Shown: one piece after another, positions 49,810-63,187 of the stretch
Position numbering within the stretch: position 1 is the first letter of the stretch
How the letters are laid out: each line of letters starts with the position of its first letter
DNA from: Straminergon stramineum
Lineage: Eukaryota > Streptophyta > Bryopsida > Hypnales > Calliergonaceae
DNA length: 64,000 nucleotides
Assembly (NCBI GenBank): GCA_963920665.1
Contig: OY987266.1
Location: 12,343,001 to 12,407,000 of the forward strand
Reading direction: 5' to 3'
Program-made: the position numbers and the translations under genes
The notes under the pieces: model-generated
The model's input: only the letters and a program-made list of their open reading frames with translations
Database searches by the model: none
What the model was told of the DNA's origin: nothing

Positions 49810-52247
49810 ATGCAGAGCCTGGCGCGGATTCAGAGTGCGGCTGGGGGACGGGTTTGTGATACGGGAAGCAGATTTTTTGTTGTGCGGCGACCGAATGAGG
49901 CAACAACTTCCCGTTCCTTGCGTGCTTGCTCTTCATTGCGTCTTCATTATGTGCAATTAAGTAGGACTTCGCGAGTATTTTGCATGCACGATGACAGCGT
50001 ATCGACATCAGAATTGAAAGAGATCGCAGAAATCGTACTCAATGAGCCAGAGAAGGAAGTCGAATCGAAAGCTGGAACCAGCTATTTCTCAGGGGTGGAA
50101 CCCGGTGAGACTGATTTGGAGAGGACGAAATTCGACGCTCGTCACCCGTTCGACTTCCGTTGGATAGGCAAGTGGGCGGACGCTTTGACGGAGCGAGGCA
50201 TGCTGCGGCGGAGAACGTTTTACAGCCATGACGACTGGTTGCGGCACCGAAGCTCCACGAGGCATTACCGCCACTTCGCGTCGAGCTTCTCCTCGCGTGC
50301 GATTCTGTCGTTGATTCCGCCCGTGGGCACCATGACCGCAATCTCGGTTGCGGTCGCGCTTTACAATACTGTTGTGCTCTCGGGGTGGTTGCCATCGTTC
50401 ATTCCTCTGTTTCATGCGTCGCCGCTTTCCTACCAGCTCACGGCCCCTGCGCTGGCGTTGCTGCTTGTGTTTCGAACGGAAGCGTCGTACTCGCGGTATG
50501 ATGAAGCGCGAAAGACTTGGACGAAAGTGATTAGCAGTTCGAAAGATATGGCGCGACAGGCCATGGCGTGGGCTCAAAGCCCGGTGGATCAACAGCAGAA
50601 GAAGCTGTTACTGGACTATATTTTGGCCTTTCCTGTGGCTCTCAAGGTTTTTTATTAATCTCTGAACTCCCTGAAGGACCGAAATCTCAAGATTTTGGAG
50701 ATGACGAATGTGATTGATTATGATGTGAAAAGTCATAATTTAGTCAGGTCAACATTTTATATCACCAGGGTCACCAACTGAAGCACACTGCATTTGTTGG
50801 TAGATTAATATATGAAATTGAACAAACGAAAGTTCCCATATGACCCTCTCGAAAGTGTTGAAGAAGAAGTTTGTCCGGTTCCTGGTCCTTAAGGGGTTAC
50901 GCCGTGTAGATTACACCACAAGTGAGCAGTATTGGAAGCATGCTTGGTACTGGTCCAGGGCAGCCTTGAAGCTAGTTCGAATCTCCCAATTGTATTCCTC
51001 TTAGTCGAACTACCTTATACCACTGGAAATATAACAATCTCACCTGCAAGTGCTTGTATCATCTCTCTTTAATTACTGTAGCCATTTCGAATTTTTCGAG
51101 GGTAAGTGGGGATCTTGAAATAGCTGTGTTAAAGCGAATTCACTTTATTGATTGTCTTGTTTCTTGTAGTGTCACCTTTTGCACGGTTCGAATATAGCAG
51201 GAGAGCTGGGAGAGATTTTGGATGAAGACGACCTTGCACTTATTCTGCAAGCTGAGCATCGGCCCAATTGTCTCATTCAGCTCATGACTCATTCTGTGAA
51301 GTCTATCAAGCTTGAAGATGGGGAAAGAAACAGTCTGGTGAGTTAGAGACACCTGCTTGTCGTCATAGTCCATTTTGATTTTCATAATTTTATCAGATGG
51401 AAACATTCTCTAGCTTCAGAGTAGTTTCTGATTTGCCATAAGTGCGTTTTCTATTGCAGGACGCAAACATTTCACAATTCAATGATAGCGTAAGTGTATG
51501 CGAGCGCCTTATTCGCACGCCCATACCTCTGTCGTACACGCGGTTGACCTCACGAATTCTGGTGTTGTGGCACCTGGGATTGCCTTTGGTCCTCTGGGAT
51601 GATTGTCACTGGGTGGTTGTTCCTGCCACATTTATCAGTGCAGCGTCACTATTTTGTATTGAGGAGGTGAGATATCATGCCTCTGCTCATTGAATTGTTT
51701 TTCTGAAATTTATTCTCATCCTTAAAAACCTGTTTGGAATGGATTCCCTACCTTAACACAAGTAGCACACTAAGTTCCCTTTCAGAAGAACGAAACACGT
51801 AACTTTCTTGAGGAGCTGCCTCACCACCTCTGAACTGTTCATGAAAAAGGATGTGGATTCTTTTTGGACACAGTCGTGAGCTCTTGAGCTCCTGGATTTT
51901 CTTAGTTCCTTGTTATAGTTCTCTTCAGTAATAATTTTTCAATTTGAGTTTATCGTGAAGGGTGAGAGGTCCCAAAATATAATGCTATGGTTCTGAAAGC
52001 GCGTAATGGGGAATGTGTCACTGTCGGCGTGACATTTACTTGATGTGATTCTTTGGTGGGATTGCTGCGACAGGTGGGAGTGTTGATCGAGGAGCCATTT
52101 CCAATCCTGGCATTGGATCGAATGTGTTCGAAAGCGCATGAAAATATAAAGGAGGTAGCGGATTTACAAGTGCAAGCTCAAGAGCATTTGAGGAAGAAAA
52201 TCAGGACGTTGCAAGGCAAGGTTGCCTCAAATGGGGTGACCAGATAA
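49810..52247 (+). CDS. VCCN1: Chloroplast bestrophin-like chloride channel (VCCN type), 4 exons
   Basis: Exons 49810-50646, 51170-51337, 51460-51666, 52074-52247, all GT-AG and in phase; 461 residues. It belongs to the bestrophin/UPF0187 family. Plant members VCCN1/2 are thylakoid voltage-dependent chloride channels that adjust proton motive force when light changes. The first ~60 residues are Ser/Arg-rich with few acids, as in a chloroplast transit peptide. RRTFYSHDDWLRHRSSTRHYRHF (135-157, quoted in part) precedes hydrophobic segments at about 164-190 and 208-221. LVFRTEASYSRYDEARKTW (219-237) and CERLIRTPIPLSYT (349-362) are bestrophin signatures, and two more hydrophobic segments follow at about 366-401. 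The C-terminus GVLIEEPFPILALDRMC is typical. The ATG chosen is the first in frame; upstream codons have no ATG. Intron 1 holds a TTAA-class element. Confidence 0.93.
50667..50896. mobile_element. TTAA-class MITE inside intron 1 of the VCCN-like gene (family C)
   Basis: Left end CTCCCTGAAGGACCG and right end read inwards CCCCTTAAGGACCAGG form imperfect inverted repeats. The flanks TGAA and TTAC are decayed TTAA. The interior shares 'tttatatcac.ag' , 'aaattgaaca' and 'cccatatgacc.c' with the element at 57,453-57,655 in RIK intron 6. Confidence 0.55.
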
Positions 52248-53842
52248 ACATATATTGAACCATTGGCATCATTATTAAGAGCAAATGCTTCCAATATTAT
52301 GATGTAGTACTGAGGATAATAGTGTAGAAGATTGATTGAAGACCGACATTCCAAACGAGAATGGAGCAGCTGCTCATTGAAGACGGAAGTAGGAAGTGTC
52401 ACAAGTAGGTGAGCACATATCATTGGCAGTGACTAATCATATAACCGGTGACTATATATGACATGTTTGCTCTAGGATGGCATTTTTAGACGGAGTATTT
52501 GACATATCAGCCTGAGAGTTGATGATTTGGAAACAGACAATTTCCGTTTTGAATGTGTTGCGTTTTGCTATTCTTGCCTTGAATTCTGGAGTTTATCAAT
52601 GCAGAACCATATGTGGATATGAATTCTGGAGTTTGTTAACATGAATTCTGGAAAGTAAATATTGGTTTCGGACAAGAGAGGCTACTGATCCGAAATAACA
52701 ACATTCATTCACTTGCTTGTGAAACTCAACCGTTCAGTTGATGTTTGAGGGGATCTAGAGGATAAACAAATGCTTGTTGTACTATGTTCAAAGCAAGTAC
52801 ATTGAAATTATTGCACAAGCATAGAAAATCAACCAGTTCAGCTTTAACTACTTAATAATTTTTGACATGTAATATTCAAATGCTGTTCCTGAAATTTATT
52901 TGTTTGGGACATAAAATTGAGACCCTCTTTGATACATAATTATGGTTGTCAAAGGTAATCACTTAACCCGTAAAGGACTGAGGCATATTTTGGGCAGAAA
53001 TTGTCAAAAACTGCCACTTTTTAGGGGCAGCAAGAAAAAAATGAAAAAAAAAAAGTTTATTTTCAAAATTCAACCATAAAAATTTGAACTAGACTTCTTT
53101 GTGAACATATGGAAAAAGTTTTAGAAATTTTGACCTCTTCTTTGAAGGTAAGGCTCAAATCTTTATCTTCATTTATTCTTTTGTCAATCCAACTATAGGA
53201 TCTTCTAGTTAATTTTATTGAGTATATTTTCCAAAAAAATTAGAGTGAATCTACTACCAAATGTAAGATCCAATGCCTAATAATGATATTTAGTGTAACA
53301 ACACAAACATATTCATTGAATATAAGAACTTATAGCATTTACAAATCCATTATTGTGGTTACACTAAATATTACTCTGTATTATTAGTGTAGTTTTTTGT
53401 ATCCCTTTTCAAAAGGTGAAGTTTTATCTTTCAAATTTCTTAGTGAAAAACACATGTGTCCCATAACTAGTACACCTTAATCAAAATGTTAGATACTCTG
53501 TTGGAAATACATGAGGGAAAAAAAATTCACTTTCATTTTGGCATTCACAATGGTCTTCAGGTCACCCTTATGATTGATGATTATTTTCTTTTCCATCTTG
53601 AAATCCACGGTGGCTTAAACAATTTGCTGAGGTGGACGCCAAACGGCAAGATCCGAATGGCAGGGAGACTAACCTACCGTAAGCAGAAGGGGGGAAGGGG
53701 TTCACCCCGAAGTGCTTCGACTTTCAAAGTATTCTTCCTCGAATCACTTCGTCTTTGTTTTGACAATCGCCTCTCCTCTGCATTTGTCGCCTCTCGGAGA
53801 ATCGTTAACGGAGCCGGCAGCCGCACTCCGACTAGTTGAGAT
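52248..53842. other. Spacer between the VCCN-like gene and RIK
   Basis: It includes the probable 3' UTR of the VCCN-like gene, then a triple 'gaattctgga' repeat (52,573-52,655). A TTAA-class end follows at 52,964-52,968 (CCCGTAAAGGACTGAGG, then TCAAAAACTGCCACTTTT). Next come a hairpin at 53,277-53,387 and the RIK promoter and leader from about 53,600. The short open frame at 53,486-53,839 is not protein-like. Confidence 0.45.
53277..53387. repeat. Hairpin MITE-like repeat, 111 bp
   Basis: Outer arms CTAATAAT and ATTATTAG and inner arms ATTTAGTGTAAC and GTTACACTAAAT can pair around an unpaired centre. It is 456 bp upstream of the RIK start codon. No clear target duplication was identified, so the superfamily is open. 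Confidence 0.55.
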
Positions 53843-56800
53843 ATGGCGGAAGAGCCCGTTCCTGCTGTTCGGCAGAGGTGAATTGAAGCGCTCCCCTCTC
53901 CTCTCCTCTCCCGCTTGATTTGAATCTTTCTGTGCTCGGTCTTGAGTATTCGTTATTATGTAACCACGTCTTGAAGGTCTTCGGAGGGCACGCAGTTTGA
54001 ATATTTTACTTGAGATTCTATTTTAGAGGAAAGTTTTGAAGACTTCTATTTGGATTGCGCACAATAGACTTTGAATCGTTGTGATGATGGGAATTCGGAA
54101 TCTAGTTTTTAGGGTTTCACCGAATGGTGTGGATTGGGATTTCTGTTCGGTTTCTTCTTTTCTTTTACTCTCTGCTAATGTGAATTTGAGCTTCCCTTTC
54201 CTTTTTCCTTGCCGCGGTGTTGACTTGCTCAGCAACGAAAAGGGGAGTCATTTGGGAGGGGCGTGTGTCGACTTAGGGTTTCGTAGATTCTTATGTTGTT
54301 CGGATTTGCTATTCAATCCGGTTTGAAAACTGTACTTGAGATTCTGTTTTAGACGATAGTTTTGGAGGCTTATGGATTGATTGCGACGAAGCTCGTTGCT
54401 AGAGACTTTGATCCGGAATCTAGTTTTGTGTTATGAAATATGTTTCAGTGAAATCTCCATTTAATTTTTTTTAATTTGAGATTTTATTTTGTATTTCCGT
54501 TTCTCCTTGCTGCTTTTATTGTCAATTCGAGCTCTCTTTCCTTTATACTAGCTCAGTTTCGAATTGCTTCAGTTCAGACGGGGGATTCGTGTGGGGGAGG
54601 CAGATGTCAACTTAGGGTTTGATAGATTTTGGTTGATTCGCGTTGCGATCATCGTCTTCGTTAGCTCCTCGCACGGAGAATGATCAAATTTGACTCTTTT
54701 GTGGAGATTTCAACTATTCGGGGGCATCCTGAGCTGTGTTTTTCTCATGTGTACAATTCCAGTACAATATCAACCATGGTATGTGTGGTATTGCTCCGTA
54801 GTAGCGCGGATGGAGTATAATGCAGGAATCGTAGCTTAAATGAATAAATTCTAGGATTGTTATCTGAATTCTGATTACTGACTGTGATGAATAGCGATTA
54901 TGAATGCCTGCATCAACTTTAAGGATAGTTTTCTTTCGCGCTTTTTGTGTAAGTTCTTTAACTGCAGGAAATTTTATTACCCCGTCCTCATTCGGATGCT
55001 TTTGTTTGAAACCAGACCTGCTTGCTACTCCCTTGAAGTTTGAGTAGAGGTGAGGATTTTGTATTACCATGCCAGGTTTCGCAGGGCCAGAGTCTACTGG
55101 TTTCAGCACTCGAGTCACTACGGTGTCTTCGAAGTCTGCATTGTTAGTTAATATTACTTCTACATTTCTGTATACGTTGAGTACTGTGATTCACCTAGAT
55201 GGCGCTCGATACTAACCATGTGCAATATTTTCTATGCCGAACCTTTTTTCCTCCTGTTATTTTCTGTGACTTGGTTCGATGTATGTATCCTGACAGTTTT
55301 TGAGTCTTGTGCTGTACAATTACAGGAAGAAGCGAAAGTGGGACCAACCTGCTGAGGCTCCTGTGTCCCCAGCTATTTCCGTACCTCTGATGCAGCTTGG
55401 AGGAAACATTCCTTTGACAAGTCTTGGAATGCCCAACATGATGACTATGATGGGTGGTTACATGGGATTGAACATGGCGCCAATGAGTATGCCTGCTGCT
55501 TCTCCCCTGCCGTCGAATAGTTCAGCGGCAGCAATTGTGCACAAGATCAATCAGGTCCAACATTTACCTTGGCTCTGGTCATGTATCTACCTCATGTATC
55601 CCCTGCTTCTAGCTCCAATCCTCTTGCGCAACGTTCTTATGTGTGTCCTCTATTACAAGAGTACGGTCTATTTACCTCAATTTCTCTGAACTTGGTCACC
55701 ATCTTTGATTCTGCACTGATTTGCAGGAGTTAATTGCCAAGGGGCTCATGTTACCAAGCAAAGTGCATGACGAAGTGATATCTCGAGAAATTGTCATTAA
55801 TGATGCAGACCCGGGCGTGAGATACAAGTTAACGAAAAGACAAACACAGGAAGAAGTATGGTGTTACCCCTTCTTTTCTTTTTGAAAATGGATAATTGTT
55901 ACGGAGTATTAAAGAGAGCTGGTGAAATTTTTTAGATGTGTTCTTAGTTTGTGGCTCTCCGTGTGCGTGTTCTTCTGATAGTGTTTGAGGAAGTGCATGA
56001 AGTGGTTAGACGTGTAGTCATTCAAATTATTAATGAGTATTGTTTAGCTCAAAGCCTTGAGGAATTTATTTTCTAGAATATCTGAAATTTTTTCCCGTTC
56101 TTTTTTCAAATTTGAATTATGTTCATTAATTTAAGAAAATACTTTCAATTCCGAATGATGTTTGTTAGTGGTTATACATGATTTCTATATATTCACTTCT
56201 CTACTTCCATGTCTTTCATTCAGTTCGATGGGTTTATTTCTAATTACGGTTCTTCAATATGGCTTGGCCTAACACAGATTCAATCGAAAACGGGTGCTGT
56301 TGTCATTACAAGGTACCTTTAGTACCTTCGGCGTCGAGCTTTGTTTTTCTTGTTGTTTTATACTAGATAGGGCAATTTGAAACTTATTGGAGGTTTGCAT
56401 CTTTGGTCGTCTGTCGGTGCTTACTTCCGGCATTTGAAAATGATGCTTTTACAGAGGTCGTTTTAGGGCACCAAATGGACCACCAGACTTGGAGAAACCC
56501 CTTTACCTTCATATATCTGCTGGCGTTCAGGTGAGTGCCGATTTTTATGGGTTATGAGTTGTGCGACGTGCTGCCTTTTGCTACTGGAACTCATAGAATG
56601 ATACAGCTTCTGTAGCCTCATTGTGAATGTTTATGGTAGTAAAAGTCTATGATATCAAAAGAAAGTACAATTTTTATTAATTATGGAATTTGACACGAAG
56701 TTTCTAGTGATTTTATGCGCATGTTTCAGTGAGTTTGCAAAGAACATCAGCTGTATATTCTTCGTGACATCTGTTCAGTTTTGTCACAAGGAGCTGATTG

Positions 56801-59800
56801 TGCTACGTGTTGATGAGTTTTTTGCAGCTGAAAGACACTGCAGAACGGATTAAGGCAGTTGATGCAGCCACAGCTCTGGTCGAGGAGATGATGAAACAAG
56901 GCCCTCCTTCTGCAGGAGCTCTACAGAGTGGAGGGGTAAGCAGCCACGTTCTGTTCTGAATACTTGCTCTTGCACTTATATTCTTGGTTAATGTTACTTG
57001 AGAAAAATAGTCGACCAAGGTTACTTCAATGTACGTTTCCGATTTTTTTCGATTAATCCGCTTTCGAAACCTTTTTTTCTTGTCGAAGTGTTCATTGACA
57101 ATCCTATTGCGTTGAGGTCACTTACTATTTGAGTTCAACTAACCAACAATTTCAGAACAGTCATGCCTAGTTGTCATTTGTGTCTGACCTGAGTCATCGC
57201 TATATCGATGGTTTCTAAATTATTATGATGCTTGAGAGCGAATTCATAAGCGTGCTATCCAGAAGGGTAAATGTTTGTTCTAGTTCCATGCAATTGCCTG
57301 TAACGCTATTATGCAAAACGTTTTGTGAGACTATTATGTGCTTGATGATGAAATGCCAGCAGAAGTTAAATTATTGCTGCAGGTGGAGAGCTGTACTGGC
57401 AGAGAGCTTGGCACGTTTCTGATAATGAATAATGCCAATTTTAATTCTCTAACCTTTGAGTCTAAGGGTTTTGGGTTTGAAAATGATCATTTAGGATAAG
57501 TAAAGTTCAAGTGGTTTCAAATTTTATATCACTAGAATCAGTGAAAAATATTACTCGTGTTGGTCAAAAAGTAAATAAAATTGAACATAAGAGAATCTCA
57601 TATGACTTGCTCCAAACTACTAGAAAAGACATGAGGCCCTCTTAATCTTTAGGGGTTAAGCATTTGGTGAGGTTAATCCACTTTCTGAATAAGCTATTTT
57701 AATGCATACTAAAAAATTGAGAGTATTTGGCGTACGTTGGTTGTTGTGTTACACCATGTTGTTTCAACGACTCACTTCCAGTCTTTTTCTCTTCTTACAG
57801 CAGGGAGGTCCGGCGTTTTCTGCGGTTGTTAACGTGGGGATCGAGGGAGACCCGTCGTTCAATCTTATTGGTCGAATTCGTGGGCCAAATGTAAGCCCTG
57901 GGGCCCTTCGCTCTATAGTTACTAGGTCTTTGAGAACACACACATCCTATTTGGGAACTTCATTTCTTATGAGTAAAGATTTGCGGGTGCTTTGTCATCC
58001 ATATTTTGTATGGTTGCTGTTATTTCCCTTGATATCCATTCTTGTGCGATTTATGTTTCTTGTTGCAATGCCATCACTTGTGGTTTACCGCTAGACTTCT
58101 CGTGCTTCCCGGTACACTGTTATTACGTACGACAGCAAATTATTGGGGGAATTCATTAACATATGCGATAGATAATATTTATAATGGGCAGTAGTGATGG
58201 AGAGTTGATATGCGTGAGCTGTACAATCAGCTGATATGGCAGATCTCAGATGTGTTCCATAGGTTTGTGTGTGTTACACTGCTCTTAGAACGGTATAACT
58301 CTCGGATGAACGACTGATTTAACTTGAGAATGACTCTATTAGCTTAACAGAGGTCGAGAACGTAGAAATAGCATAATTGGCTTATATCATAATTCTTGAA
58401 AATAGTATTTGTGAAAATCCTGCAATTTTTCCATTTAAATCGAGTTTTTACACCGTCCTTGTCTTCGTATTATTTTTATATTAAATGTTAAAGGTTGTGT
58501 TTTTTGTCTTGTTATTACAGTAATTATCGACTGGGGATGTTCTGTCTGCACTGTGTTTGAGTCTTTCTCTTGTTTTTGTTATTATGAAGATCCTTGATCT
58601 TGAAGTCAAAAAGTAGTAGCTAACATCTTCAAATCTTTGGGAGAGATCGTGTGGTGGTGTTGCTGGATACGGTGGGGGTTTCGGGATTGTAAAATTTGCA
58701 GGATCAATATATAAAGCATATCATGACTGAGACAGGGGCTGAAGTTACCATCCGCGGGAGAGGCTCTGGTTATATGGATCCTTTAACAGGCGAAGGTACG
58801 AATTGCCGTTGATTTCTCATCATCGTTAGCTGTAGATACACATCTATGTATCTACAACTTCTAGTTTACTAATGAAATCTGAATACCCGACTTCCTATTT
58901 AGGGTTTGTTTACCAATTCAGTGCAATTTGAATGATTATTATTAGGTCTTTCGCAATCATTCTCTTATCCTCTGGATGCTTTTTTAATTCTACCATGATA
59001 CTCAGAAGACTGAGAGAAGTCATCTGCTGCTGCGCGTCTTTTTTCCGTTCCTTCTATGTATGTGTTCTATCTCATTTGAGTCATGGGCTGTGCACTTATC
59101 AGATCTGCAACAACCCCTACATCTTTTCATATCAAGTGAACATTCCAAGAGCTTAGACGATGCACGAAGGCTTTCAGAGAACTTATTGGACACTATTCGT
59201 GCTGATAACATTGCTTTCAGGTTTCTTACTTGCTTCTTGAGAAAATGATTTTCACTTCGAGATTTTGCTCTTAGCAAGACCTTTTCCAATCTTGTCCTGA
59301 GTTTGATTTGTGTTGAATGGCCTCTGTTGGTCTCAAACGTACATTTTTACTTTTAATGTCTTATTTAATATTTCCCCAGTGGGCTATTGTTGTGCCCGTC
59401 TTGAAGTTGGACAGTGCCGTTAATTATGATCTCTTACCTATGCGGAAGCTGCTAGCTGTAGAGATGCTCTTGCTTAAATTGGCACATGGTAATTGGTTCC
59501 TCTTCATTATTTGTAGAGATATCTTTTTAAAGTTTGCTTGCTCCGATGCAGGCCTGCTCCATCTCAGCCAACGGCAAATGGACCTCCACCAATGTACAAT
59601 CATGGAGGAGCTCCTCATATGCCAAGTGGCATGGGGCAGTATGCATATCATCAATCTAGTGTGTACCCTACACAGGTGGGACCCCAATATCCAGGAGTTC
59701 AATTTCAATCATCTCGATATCTACCTGGTTCTCAGCCAGAAATTCCGGGTTCTTTTTCGCAGGCTGCTGCACCTGCAAGAAGTTTAATGGACCCGTATGC

Positions 59801-62370
59801 CAACATGTAAGTTTATCACGTAGTTATAACAATCAATCCTGTAGTTTGACTGTATTTGCTTCTGGTTACTTGTAGGAGCAGTGGTTCATTCTATGAAGTT
59901 ACATTTTGTCATTCGAGTTCTATTTTACTTTTTCATGCACACGTTATTAGGAAATTGAACCTTGATCACGATATTTCAAATTTTACTCTCTTCTATATGT
60001 TTTATTGGATTAATTTATTTCTGTCATGACGTCAGTGTTTGTTCCATTCTTTAACCATGGACTTCATTTGTGTGTCACAACCTAATAGAATCTGACAGTG
60101 GCATTGATGGTTGCAGGCGTCCTCCGTCAAAATCTTATGCGGCAGTTCCACCTCCTCAGCAACTTCTAGCAAGCGGGGCGCTGGATGCGACTACAGATAG
60201 TAGCTCTTCGCTGAGAAGTGGTTCTGATGCAAGACCAGAGGTGCAAGAATCCCCCTCAACATCTACCACTACTGAAACTAATTTTTCGGTGGCATCTTCT
60301 GTCTCTTCAGGTTTGGCATCGCCTCTCTTTAATTCTATGCTCTGTGCTTCGGTTTGGTTCCTTTTGCAAGGTTATTATGATTAATACCTACATGTCTACT
60401 GTTTTGAGTATGCAACCATTGTCTAGTACATATTGCTGATGTTCTGATGCCCTACTGTTCTGCTGCATATTATAATCATGTCAGGACCTTGCCATCCACT
60501 CTTAAATGCAAACTACAGGCCTCAAAATACCCCACCTTACCACCAAGCTTCTGGGGCAGTGCCTCATTCAAACTCTTCATACCCAGGGCCGGCCCCGACT
60601 TATGGGGGTTACGGTGGAGTCTATCCTCAGGTGTCTCCTCTCCAGCAAGTCACTTCAGTGCTGCAGAGGCCACCTCTTCCTTTAACTGTTAGGCCAGGTC
60701 CTGTGGATAGTAGTGGGGTTGTTCCACCAGGTACGGAGGGTGCACTGCCGGCAAGCCACTCTGGACCAATTACCCGATCAACAGAACAGACCGCCACTGG
60801 TTCTGTACAGAGGGAACGGCGCAAGTTTCAGGAATTTCCAGTTGCTGCGAAGAATGTTGCAATGGAGCTTTTAACTCAGGTCTGACCCGTACCCATAATT
60901 GCATGGTTGAAGCTGATTTGGAAATTGATTATGTGAATTCGAGCAGCTCATACTCTGTTTATTGCAGATGTAAGCCTCTCATATTCATCTATCTGCTTGT
61001 AGCATCGAACCGCTTCGTCTGAATTGGGTCTCCAGTTGACCTCAAGCACGGCAGAGTTTAATGATCATAATGCAACTTTGTTTATGTTTCTTAACATGTC
61101 ACCGAGTTTACTCGCTTATGGTGATGCTATTAATGATCGTCAAGCTACTCGTTTTTTCAGTTTTTATGTTTGAGCTGATGACGGTTTTAGTATTTAGTGA
61201 GGTTCTGGCAGGGCCTTTCCGTAAGTGAAGGTGGATCAGTCTAGATTCTTGAACCATACTAACCTGGCATGGTGCATGTGCCAGGTATGATTATTTTCCC
61301 TGCCATCCGGATTGACTGAGGCTGCGCCATCAGTGTGGACTCACTTTTCTATGTTTCACAGGAATGTTGAAGAGGTTTCAGGGCTTAGGTGGCGTTGAAT
61401 AAGAGGAGGACAGACATAAGTTCTGCATCCTCAGAGAATTCCATTTCTTCCTTTTATTATGCATATGATACTGGTCTTCACGATGCTGGCTTGTTATCGT
61501 CTCAACGAAAGTCAAGAAGTCCTGTATGTTATATCTAGTTGGTTTAAGGACTTGGTTTCTGACCTTTCTTTTGATCGGCCCTTTTTGAAGGTTTGAAACT
61601 TCGTTCGGGTCTTTTTGATTTCATAGAGCCGAGTGGGGATTTTTATGTCCTACAGGCTTGGGAGAATCTACTGCATTGCATTGACGCATTGATGATTGTG
61701 TGTTCGGGTTTTTTTGCGGTTGATTTTGTGGCATGTGCAGCATCAAATCGTCGGACTTGCCAAACAAGATGCTATTGTTTCTACCAGTACAACTGCAAGT
61801 GTCAAGATGCCACCACCTCCGCCTAAATTTAATCCACCACCACCTAAAGTTGCCCCGGCTCTATTGTCTGTTGCAAATTTGCCTCCTCCAAGACCAGCTC
61901 CGCTAGTTCCTGGAGGAGTTGATGAGCTTAAACAAGATGGTGCGGATTTAGTCTTCCTGCCTTCCTTTGGTCCGTCGTTCAAATCTTTCGTTAGTTGCAT
62001 TCTAGAAACCTAGCCGCACTACAATTAGCCGAGTTTGCATTAAGAACTCCCTTACATGGTGCTACAATTGGTAGGGTTTAGTGCGTCTAGGGTTTGCGGG
62101 GTGCGGTGGGAGGGTCTATTCTTGTTTTTTGGTTTTGGAACTTCGAAATCTGTGGTCAATGCATTGTGTGGTTGGAGGTCGTTGCAGGCTATGCTTACTG
62201 TTAAATGTCATTTAAGTAATAACAGTTCCCTTTACTTAGCAGGGCTAAAGCTCGTGGAATATGGAGAAGAAGATGACGAAGTACCAGAGCAGAGTACTGA
62301 CACAACCAAGGCTGAAAATGTTCGCCCTTCCTTGCATCCAAATGGGAAACCTTTTTGGGCTGCTCCCTAG
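53843..62370 (+). CDS. RIK: RIK (RS2-interacting KH protein) orthologue, 14 exons
   Basis: RIK is a nuclear KH-domain protein that in maize and Arabidopsis binds the RS2/AS1 MYB complex involved in KNOX gene silencing. Exons: 53843-53877, 55326-55554, 55727-55855, 56278-56312, 56455-56530, 56828-56935, 57801-57890, 58702-58795, 59103-59220, 59552-59806, 60117-60310, 60485-60879, 61741-61969, 62243-62370; 704 residues, longer than the ~580 of Arabidopsis. The start MAEEPVPAVRQR, then KKRKWDQPAE (13-22), and EVISREIVINDAD (103-115) match the family. GAVVITRGRFRAPNG (137-151) and NLIGRIRGPNDQYIKHIM belong to the two KH-like modules, with a degenerate G-x-x-G loop near 228-232. Residues 305-586 are Gln/Pro/Ser/Gly-rich. 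A PPPPPKFNPPPPK stretch precedes the conserved acidic tail LVEYGEEDDE. Confidence 0.92.
57453..57655. mobile_element. TTAA-class MITE inside RIK intron 6 (family C), 203 bp
   Basis: Left flank CTAA (57,449-57,452) followed by CCTTTGAGTCTAAGG; right end TTTAGGGG followed by TTAA (57,656-57,659). The right end read inwards is CCCCTAAAGATTAAGAG. The interior resembles 50,667-50,896 ('tttatatcactag', 'aattgaaca', 'tcatatgac'). Confidence 0.6.
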
Positions 62371-63183
62371 TTCACCTTCTGAATGAGAAAGATCTAAATG
62401 TCCATGGCGATATTTTCTATTGTCGAATGTGTTGGTGCAATCATTTATTTGAACCCCTTGTGAACTAGGGAGAGTGGGGCTGCTCCTTGTATATCTATTC
62501 AAAGACTGGCACCGATAGCGCAGGGTGTGTTCCTTCAATTGGCAGCGTTCGAAGTGAACGGTGCAAGCTGTGAGAATATCATCTAGAAATTTGATTAAGT
62601 TTTGGTTGGAGCTACGACGTTGAGCAACTTGCCCTGCCATGAGTTGTTTGAGCTAATTGTCAGCCTCACCCTTTTCTACAGCAGGTTTGTAGTGAACGGC
62701 AGTAGTCTGAGTGCTTGGAGTGACTGAGCTGTTGAGTCTGAGGATACCAGTTGAGTTTCGGCTTTTGTGACTTATCATAGGATGATGCAAATTATCTCCT
62801 GTGTCTTGTCATTCTTACATGCTGTTACTGCAGCACAACTTTTGTATGGAATTTGATTTAATATAACCGATCCATGTGCTGGAGGGTGAACTAAACTGCC
62901 ACTTTTTGCTGCTGTGCCTAGTTAATATTATTAGTTTGGTCAAATTTTCATGTTTTCTTTTTGGCAAGTGAAAGGAGGTTCCAAGAATGTGACGTTTGGA
63001 TACCTTATGCAAAAGTTATGATGGGTCAGTTTTTTGGGTCAATGTTCCAAAATTGTTTCAACGTATGTATATATAGATTTTGGAGATGTACATAGAGTGA
63101 TGATTGTAATTTTAGGCAAGGTGAGATTTTGGTGTACCTACTTTATGGTCTACATTTTCATGCAATAGAGTTATCTTTAACTC
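62371..63183 (+). other. RIK 3' UTR and downstream flank
   Basis: It follows the RIK stop at 62,368-62,370 with gene-like composition until about 62,900 and then AT-rich DNA. No other gene is visible; a minus-strand open frame at 62,245-62,640 is a shadow of RIK exon 14 and the UTR. Confidence 0.4.
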
Positions 63184-63187
63184 TTAA

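Noticed and set aside
50039..50592. Long antisense frames over VCCN exon 1
   Set aside because: Shadows of a G+C-rich exon; the plus-strand frame has clear bestrophin motifs.
59317..59787. 156-codon frame overlapping RIK exon 10
   Set aside because: Out of frame with RIK; the exon 10 frame has correct splice phases and the family's Pro/Gln-rich composition.
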